Origin: Baffinella frigidus
Taxonomy: Eukaryota; Cryptophyceae; Cryptomonadales; Baffinellaceae
DNA length: 11,000 bases
Assembly: GCA_026770585.1 (NCBI GenBank)
Contig: MU646565.1
Coordinates: 335,997 to 346,996 of the forward strand
Reading direction: 5' to 3'
The notes below the pieces were generated by a model. It did not search any database and had not been told where the DNA came from. It saw only the letters and a program-made list of their open reading frames with translations. The position numbers were made by a program, and so were the translations under genes. Shown one piece after another: positions 6,270 to 11,000 of the stretch (its first letter is position 1; each line of letters starts with the position of its first letter).

Positions 6270-6830
6270 GGGGTGCCTGTTTTAGGATTTAAGGTTTAGG
6301 GTTTCGGGTTTAGTTGTTGGGGTTTAGGGTTGAGGGTTTAGGGTTTAGGGTTTAGGGTTTAGGGTTTAGGGCGTAGGGTGTAGGGTTTAGGGTTTAGGGT
6401 GTATGGGGTAGGGTGTAGGGTTTAGGGTTTTGAGGTTTAGGGTTTAGGGTTTGGGGCTTAGGGCTCAGGGCTTAGGGCTTAGGGTTTACCGAGGGTGATG
6501 CTCGTCGGCGTCGTCGGCGTCGTCGCTGCACGCCTCGGCTTCACGATTGACCCTCCCGGGGTGCCTGTGTTAGGATTTAGGGCTTAGGGTTTCGGGTTTA
6601 GGTGTTGGGGTTTAGGGTTTAGGGTTTAGGGTTTAGGGTTTAGGGTTTAGGGTTTAGGGCGTAGGGTTTAGGGTGTAGGGTTTAGGATGTAGGGTGTAGG
6701 GTTTAGGGTTTGAGGTTTAGGGTTTGGGGTTTAGGGCTTAGGGCTTAGGGCTTAGGGTTAACCGGGGGTGGTGCTCGTCGGCGTCGTCGGCGTCGTCGCT
6801 GCACGCCTCGGCTTCAAGATTGACCCTCCC
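6270..6830. repeat. two-unit tandem duplication of heptamer array plus GC island
   Basis: Unit 1 (6270-6557) and unit 2 (6558-6830) share the same order: GGGGTGCCTGT, a TTTAGGG-like array of about 200 bp, then a ~70-bp island with CTCGTCGGCGTCGTCGGC ending GACCCTCCC. The unit lengths, 288 and 273 bp, differ through heptamer gain or loss. The islands are nearly identical, so the duplication is recent. In one frame the island reads hydrophobic residues (LVGVVGVVAARLGF then IDPP); in unit 2 this continues to TAG at 6880-6882, but unit 2 has an upstream TAA in the same frame. Confidence 0.85.
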
Positions 6831-6894
6831 ATGAAAGTTGACAAAAACATTGACTCGCTTCCCTCCCCCGACCGCTTGTAGAGCGCCTGGTTTG

Positions 6895-7090
6895 GGAGTG
6901 AGGGGTAAGGGGTGAGGGGTTACGGGTTAGGGTTTGGGGTGTTGGGGTGTTGGGGTTTGGGTTTAAGGTTTGGGTTTTGGGGTTTGTGGTTCAGGGTTTA
7001 TGGTTTATGGTTTATGGTTTATGGTTTAGAGGTTTGGGGTCTGGGGTCTGGGGTCTGGGTTTAGAATCGAGGGTCGACGGTTGAGGGTTT
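6895..7090. repeat. degenerate G-strand heptamer array
   Basis: Runs of GGGTGAG, GTTGGGG, TTATGGT and GTCTGGG heptamers, each locally homogeneous. TTTATGG is repeated about five times at 6995-7026 and GGGTCTG about three times at 7034-7057. Confidence 0.85.
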
Positions 7091-7740
7091 AGTCAGTAGC
7101 AGAGCCTAAGCACATTGGCGCATCGCTGGCTTTTGTACCGCGGGGTCTGGGGTTTGCAGTTTAGGTCTGAGAACACTCGCCTGGAGGCGCCTTGCTCGGA
7201 GCGTTTCAACTTGATCCACCACGCCTGGATCGCGCTCCACCGTGTGCTCTGGCGGATCGCGCTCCACCGTGTGCTCTGACGACGTTGCGCATGTCGCGTT
7301 GTGCTGCCGCGGCGCGCTGTGCGGGACGAGGCGGTCGACGCGAGGAGGAGGGTGATGAGAGGCGTCCCTGGAAAGAGACGCTTCGCGCGAGGCCGGGCGG
7401 CGTGGGAACCAGGTCGCGACTCTCGAGAGCATGCCGCGGATGCTATCCACGGATATGGGAAAGAAGGGGACGCGGGCGTCGTCTCGTGTGGTGTTCTCGT
7501 TGGCAGGAACGCGCGAAGACCGGACGTTTGGCATCGACTGCAACCCCCGCATGCTCGACATGGAGAGGGTCCAAAATGTCTCGAACCTCGGCCTCACGCT
7601 CTCTGTTGTCTCGGGGCAGGCACGCGTTCGTGGTCACGATGATGGGGTCGCCAACTTCTAAAGGGGGTCGCAGCTTCGTCATTTTAAATGTCATCCGGGT
7701 CATTAATGAAGGCAGTCGCGGTCATCACTGAAGGAAGTCG
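7091..7740. other. GC-rich stretch open in several frames, possible exon remnants
   Basis: Long ORFs overlap on both strands (163 codons on minus, 7106-7597; 179, 113 and 76 on plus). None resembles a family I know, and GC richness alone keeps several frames open. The most natural-looking segment is plus 7431-7661 (RVVFSLAG, DRTFGIDCNPRMLDM, NLGLTLSVVSG), with strong third-base G/C. Another possible exon follows TTTGCAG (about 7154-7160) and reads ERFNLIHHAWIALHRVL. Strand and frame cannot be decided from this sequence. Confidence 0.3.
7227..7278. repeat. 27-bp tandem duplication
   Basis: An identical 25-bp core (GGATCGCGCTCC...GCTCTG) lies at 7227-7251 and 7254-7278. The period of 27 is a multiple of three, so frames stay open across it. 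Confidence 0.92.
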
Positions 7741-7741
7741 C
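7698..7741. repeat. 22-bp tandem duplication
   Basis: Two 22-bp units, GGTCATTAATGAAGGCAGTC and GGTCATCACTGAAGGAAGTC at their starts, lie at 7698-7719 and 7720-7741 with four differences. Confidence 0.85.
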
Positions 7742-8090
7742 CAGGCTGCCTAATTTCGGGCTGGATACGAAGTAAGTTACAGTCTACCTACCCATAAGAT
7801 ACACACGTCCGGCGGGTACCGGTATTTCGTTGTGTATTGTGGGTAGTGTGTATTTCAGGGTGGGCCTACCCTAAAAGGCACATCGAGGGGGCAGGAGTTG
7901 GTGCTTGTGTATTGTGGGTCGGAAAGGCAAAAAAAAAATTATCACTTTTTCGCCACCGAAAAATTCCACTTTTTCGATTTTGTGGTACATTTCATTTTTT
8001 TCACCTCCAAAAATCCGAATTTTTTGGAACTTTGTGGGGGCCCCAAAATTTGTCAGCTCCATTCTGAGACGCTTGATACGGGGTAGGAAG

Positions 8091-8171
8091 GAAAGACGGA
8101 CGCTGGTGTGTGTGTAAGGGGTGGGGGGGGGCGTTTGACGCGGGTAAGTACGAAAGACGGACGCTGGTGTG
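8091..8171. repeat. 20-bp direct repeat, two copies 61 bp apart
   Basis: GAAAGACGGACGCTGGTGTG occurs exactly at 8091-8110 and 8152-8171. Weaker similarity precedes both copies (GACGCTTGATACGGGGTA against GACGCGGGTAAGTA). Confidence 0.9.
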
Positions 8172-8174
8172 AGC

Positions 8175-8873
8175 TAGCGAGGGGACTCGCGAGGCAGGTA
8201 GGGGGGGGTGGTATGGAGCCTTTTGCGGCAACCGCACCTCACACCCCTGTAAGATGCTGTCCTGATACCGCACGGTAGGGACATGAGTCGGCAGCTTACG
8301 AGGAGGATACCCAGGGTCGTCCTGTAGCATGACGAGCGCGGTCTCGGTGTCCTGCTGCCAGGAGCGACTGAGACCAAGCAGGGGACCCTGGGGGGGGTAG
8401 ACACCACCGAAGTGTGAGCCTTGGTCGGACAGGTGGTGAGCCTCAGTGGGAGGCTCATCACCTGTCCGATCAAGGCTGCACAGAAGGGCCTTTTCTCACA
8501 TCGCAACGTGGGGGCCTAGGTGGGGGAGGGGGTTTTGTCTGCTCTCCTCGCGTGGTATGAATGGCCCGTAAGGAGAGTGGTCCACACATTTTTGCCCAGC
8601 CCGGGGCAACTGTGTGTGGATGAGGTGGAGGCCTCGTGGGTGCTTCACGGGAGAGATCAGGGGCTTGCCTCACCGACCGGTGATCCGTCACCGGGTTTTG
8701 GTGGGTAAAATCTTGGTGAATCTCCCCTACTATGGGTAGTGGCAGTTTCTTGCCTTAGGATTTTCGTTGATTTCGTGGATTCAACCGGATGATTAACCGG
8801 ATATTTTTCTAAGCTCGCCTCAATTCTGTGCCGTGCATTTCACTTTCGAATAAAGTCAATAAGTGTCAATAAG
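8175..8873 (+). repeat. structured repeat S, copy A (possible ncRNA)
   Basis: Starts TAGCGAGGGGACTCGCGAGG and ends in AATAAAGTCAATAAGTGTCA-type sequence. In order it carries CACATCGCAACGTGG; stem 8542-8552/8567-8577 (CTCTCC...GGAGAG); stem 8582-8597/8604-8619 (CCACACA...TGTGTGG, 16 positions, two mismatches); stem 8625-8630/8643-8648 (GTGGAG/CTTCAC); stem 8677-8683/8688-8694 (CCGGTGA/TCACCGG); and the conserved single strand CTATGGGTAGTGGCAGTTTC. The same series recurs at 9074-9704 and inverted at 9732-10163. It does not match any standard rRNA, tRNA or spliceosomal RNA that I can recognise. It could be an ncRNA gene family or a hairpin-rich non-autonomous element. Confidence 0.72.
8413..8482. 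mobile_element. 70-bp foldback insertion in repeat S copy A
   Basis: The ends TGTGAGCCTTG and CAAGGCTGCACA are inverted repeats. The inside is a long hairpin (GGACAGGTGGTGAGCCTC paired with its complement around a 4-base loop). GAAG flanks both sides (8409-8412 and 8483-8486). Copy B of the host repeat lacks the element and reads CACCGAAGGGCTC, so it behaves like an insertion with a 4-bp target duplication. Confidence 0.72.
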
Positions 8874-9073
8874 AGGGGGGGTAAAGCCATTTTTGGGCCC
8901 AAATCGTCCAAATTTTTGTGTATATTGAGGGTCGACCTTTGAGCCATTTGTGCCTTTTAGAGTAGGGTAACGTGACCAATCTCCATACAAAAAAACGGGC
9001 GGGTCAAAATCATGTGTATATTATGGGTTGTGTGTATTTTATGGTTGTGTATATTAGGGTAGGTAGACTGTAG

Positions 9074-9704
9074 TAGCGAGCGAGGGGCTCCGCGAGGGAG
9101 GTAGGGGGGGGCGAGCCGGGGCCTTTGCGGCTAAGGAGTGGTACCGGCGCCTCACAACCCTGTAGGATGCTGTCCTGATAACCGCACGGGTCGGGACATG
9201 AGTCGGCAACCTACGAGGACTGGAGGAGGACACCTAGGGTCGCTAATGCCAGCTTGAAGAGCGCGGTGCTCAGTGGTCCAACAATAGGATCTGACTGAGC
9301 CCAGCATGGGACTCCTAGGGGAGGTAGTCACCACCGAAGGGCTCTCTCCACATCGCAACGTGGAAGCCTAGGTGGTGGAGGGGGTTTATGCTCTCCTTGC
9401 GTCGCCCGCAAGGAGAGTTGTCCACGCATACTTGCCCGGTCCGTCATCCGCTCGTAAGGAGGCGCACGGGGCAACTACGTGTGGATTAGGCAGAGGCTCA
9501 CACGGGTGCTCTGCGGGAAACATCGGGGAGCAATACGCCGACCGGTCTAACCGGGGTTTGGCGGGAAGCTCCCTGATGAATCCCTCACTATGGGTAGTGG
9601 CAGTTTCTTGACCGGTGATAACGCGGATTCTTAGTCTAAGCTCGCCTCAATTCTGCGCCGTGCATTTCTCTTTCGAATAAAGTCAATACGTGTCAATAAG
9701 TGGG
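9074..9704 (+). repeat. structured repeat S, copy B (possible ncRNA)
   Basis: Begins TAGCGAGCGAGGGGCTCCGC immediately right of the 1.29-kb element and keeps the copy A order. The stems are 9391-9401/9407-9417 (CTCTCCTTGCG, perfect 11 bp), 9422-9437/9469-9484, 9490-9495/9509-9514 (GCAGAG/CTCTGC) and 9542-9546/9550-9554 (CCGGT/ACCGG), followed by CTATGGGTAGTGGCAGTTTC and the AATAAAGTCAATA tail. It lacks the 70-bp foldback but has a ~27-bp longer loop in the second stem. It diverges visibly from copy A in loops and spacers. Confidence 0.72.
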
Positions 9705-9731
9705 CGACATCTCGTACAAATGCCGTTAATT

Positions 9732-10163
9732 CCCACTTATTGACACTTATTGACTTTATTCGAAAGTGAGAATGCACGGTGCAAGAATTGAGGCGAGGTT
9801 AGGAAAACGTTTGGGTTCTGCACCAGATTTTTCCTGCCCAAGAAACTGCCACTACCCATAAGGAAAAACCACGAAGGAGCTCCCCGCACAAGCCCGGCGA
9901 ACCGGACAGCGTGTCACTCCCCAATGGCTCCCCGCAGAGCACCCCGTTGCGTGGGGGCCTCTGCCTATTCCATACACAGTTGCCCCGGACTGGGCAAAAA
10001 TGTATGGACCACTCTCCTTGCGGGCCACTCATACCACGCGAGGAGAGCAGAAAACCCCCCTCAACCACCTAGGCCTCCACGCTGCGATGTGAGAAAAAGC
10101 CCTTCTGTGCATCCTCGATCGGACAGGTGATGAGCCTCCCACTGAGGCTCATCACCTGTCCGA
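9732..10163 (-). repeat. structured repeat S, copy C, inverted (possible ncRNA)
   Basis: Read on the minus strand, it carries the hairpin and tail part of the repeat. The stems on plus coordinates are 10012-10022/10037-10047, 9970-9985/9992-10007 (CCATACA/TGTATGG), 9934-9939/9959-9964 (GCAGAG/CTCTGC) and 9894-9897/9902-9905. Its far end (10119-10163) is the GGACAGGTGATGAGCCTC hairpin also found in copy A, and the family's 5' portion is missing beyond it. It lies head to head with copy B. Confidence 0.72.
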
Positions 10164-10351
10164 GAAACGGAAAACCCGCAACCGAAAGTCAATTGTTTCC
10201 ACCTGAGAAACGTTCGGCCGCGATAAAATCACTTGTAAAGTCGATCGCAGAAGAATTCATAGTCTACGAGGCGCTCGTATTGGTGTCAATAATGAAGAGT
10301 TCTTCTCTCGGATTGCCTGCGGCGCAAACCGCCAGCGGAAAGCACGTGTAA
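10164..10351 (+). CDS. candidate coding fragment (unidentified)
   Basis: From about 10157 to TAA at 10349-10351 one frame is open and reads a plausible amphipathic stretch (RSAAIKSLVKSIAEEF, IVYEALVLVSIMKSSS, LGLPAAQTASGKHV). The 5' end of the ORF runs into repeat copy C, so the true start is unknown. GTGTAAAG at 10346 is a donor-like word just before the stop. No domain is recognised. Confidence 0.25.
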
Positions 10352-10368
10352 AGTCAAGCGGGAAGAAA
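10230..10368. repeat. diverged direct repeat, period 113
   Basis: ACTTGTAAAGTCGATCGCAG (from 10231) and ACGTGTAAAGTCAAGCGGGA (from 10344) are related, each followed by AGAA. It may reflect an old segmental duplication. Confidence 0.5.
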
Positions 10369-10373
10369 TGGTT

Positions 10374-10416
10374 TCTTCCGAGTTGGGAGCTGGGAACCGC
10401 TCCGAACTCGGGAAGA
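10374..10416. repeat. hairpin
   Basis: TCTTCCGAGTTGGGAG (about 10374-10390) pairs with CTCCGAACTCGGGAAGA (10400-10416) apart from one bulge and one mismatch, around a short loop. Confidence 0.7.
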
Positions 10417-10452
10417 CACCGCTATTAATACAAACTTCGTAGGGACGTCCTA

Positions 10453-10490
10453 CTGAAACTCTAGTCTCCTACGAGCTCGTAGAGTTTCAG
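10453..10490. repeat. hairpin with perfect 10-bp stem
   Basis: CTGAAACTCT (10453-10462) pairs perfectly with AGAGTTTCAG (10481-10490). The loop holds the palindrome ACGAGCTCGT (10471-10480). The right arm ends in CAG, a possible 3' splice site for the open frame that follows. Confidence 0.8.
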
Positions 10491-10740
10491 GATGATGATG
10501 CCTTGGGGAGGCGACGCCGGTTCTTTCTGCGATCTCATGACGCTCTTCCAGTCAAAAGACGGCCTTCCCTCGGATCCCTTCACCACGCCCCCCACCCCCA
10601 AAACGCCTTCGCGTTTCGAGAACGCCATCACGCAGGGCTCTTCGGTGGGGTTTCCAGGCCCGTTCTTGGAGAAATTGGCCCGTTCTTGGAGCCGTTGGTA
10701 TCAACCCCGGATCCTTGTGATAAATGTATCTGCAGTGCCA
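10491..10740 (+). CDS. candidate exon (unidentified)
   Basis: After TTTCAG (ending 10490) the frame ATG ATG ATG from 10492 is open into the palindromic element at 10741. It reads PWGGDAGSFCDLMTLF, KDGLPSDPFTTPPTPKTPSR and FENAITQGSSVGFPG, with strong third-base C over the first ~50 codons. The +1 frame is also open, so GC richness may be the cause. The tail past about 10660 contains a 14-bp direct repeat (GGCCCGTTCTTGGA) and looks non-coding. Confidence 0.28.
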
Positions 10741-10850
10741 TACAGGGGTACCTCGCTCATAAGAAACCGCCCCCCCCCCTAGGACCAACATAGGGCCCTA
10801 CTGTAGGGTCCTAGGGGGGGGCGGTTTCTTATGAGCGAGGTACCCCTGTA
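10741..10850. mobile_element. TA-flanked palindromic MITE-like element, copy 4
   Basis: The best-preserved copy. TA flanks (10741-10742 and 10849-10850) surround inverted repeats CAGGGGTACCTCGCTCAT extending through AAGAAACCGCCCCCCC, with CCTAGGACC and GGGCCCTA in the centre. The arms are nearly perfect for about 45 bp, which suggests recent insertion. No coding content. Confidence 0.9.
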
Positions 10851-10986
10851 CCGCCCCTTCCGCACTAGACGCAGCGCCCCTCGCAGCGGGCCCGGTTCAG
10901 GGTTGAGTCCGCACACCTACATGTACTCCATCCACTCCCCTCTAGGAGAGAGAACAACCGCACCCCACTACATTTAGCGCCCCGCG

Positions 10987-11000
10987 CCCCCCCCCCCCCC
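10987..11000. repeat. poly-C run at window end
   Basis: Fourteen C in a row end the window. The preceding ~135 bp show no recognisable feature. Confidence 0.9.

Larger units (their letters stand above)
7780..9070. mobile_element. 1.29-kb element with 14-bp terminal inverted repeats
   Basis: Perfect ends CAGTCTACCTACCC (7780-7793) and its complement (9057-9070) are flanked by TA on both sides (7778-7779 and 9071-9072). The similarity continues inside as ATAAGATACACAC on the left against AATATACACA on the right, with repeated TGTGTATT words subterminally on both sides. The interior holds an AT-rich segment (7930-8060), a copy of the structured repeat S (8175-8873) and another AT-rich segment (8880-9050). 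No transposase ORF is seen, so it would be non-autonomous. Confidence 0.7.

Noticed and set aside
5378-6299. Overlapping ORFs of 95-140 codons on both strands
   Set aside because: They follow CTCTCG-rich and inverted-repeat sequence, are open in several frames because of GC content, and contain no recognisable domain.
7837-8117. Phe/Lys-rich short ORFs on both strands
   Set aside because: They are translations of the A/T-run segment inside the 1.29-kb element. The low complexity and mirror ORFs on both strands argue against coding.
8175-10163. Known ncRNA identity (U1, U2, U4, U6, 5S, RNase P, SRP) for repeat S
   Set aside because: Short look-alike words exist (for example GTGGCAGT, also seen in U4), but none of the defining conserved blocks of these RNAs occurs in the right order.

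Overview
The window looks like nuclear DNA of a eukaryote, most likely a photosynthetic protist or alga. It is packed with degenerate heptamers of the CCCTAAA/TTTAGGG class (the plant and algal telomere type). It has GT-AG introns, no operons or ribosome binding sites, many TA-flanked inverted-repeat elements, and almost no long conserved ORFs. I cannot name the species; 'alga-like' is an inference from the repeat class and intron style.

Left part (1-1610). The one clearly recognisable protein gene is here. It is a response-regulator receiver (REC) domain cut into at least four exons: 291-369, 899-973, 1062-1193 and from 1329. The sequence between and before the exons is almost pure telomere-like heptamer repeat. 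Spliced at GT-AG sites, the exons give an uninterrupted REC domain from just after the N-terminal acidic pair to the C-terminal helix. The phospho-acceptor Asp, the Thr and the Lys are all present. The gene is 5'-partial and is probably the receiver of a hybrid histidine kinase or a phosphorelay protein. Two extra partial copies of the first exon lie inside intron 1.

Middle part (1611-4510). There is no convincing gene. The region holds a family of TA-flanked palindromic elements (2278-2400, 4153-4270, 4365 to about 4510, plus 10741-10850 at the far end). It also holds a larger relative at 3603-4067 filled with 43-bp hairpin-forming repeats and bracketed by an exact 31-bp direct duplication, and several other foldback structures. 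A weak candidate terminal exon (2686-2788) follows a short heptamer tract.

Central repeat part (4511-7090). About 800 bp of G-strand TTTAGGG-like repeat comes first. Next is a GC-rich island with large inverted repeats (5331-6269), then a two-copy tandem duplication (6270-6830) that joins heptamer repeat to a GTCGTCGGC-rich island, then more G-strand repeat.

Right part (7091-11000). A GC-rich stretch (7091-7740) is open in several frames but has no identifiable product. It is followed by a ~1.29-kb element with 14-bp perfect terminal inverted repeats (7780-9070). A related ~0.65-0.7-kb repeat occurs three times: inside that element (8175-8873), directly after it (9074-9704), and inverted (9732-10163). 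Each copy preserves the same ordered series of hairpins, and some stem changes between copies are compensatory, so the family may encode a structured RNA. The second and third copies form a giant inverted repeat around a ~27-bp centre. The window ends with two weak coding candidates, another TA-flanked palindrome and a poly-C run.
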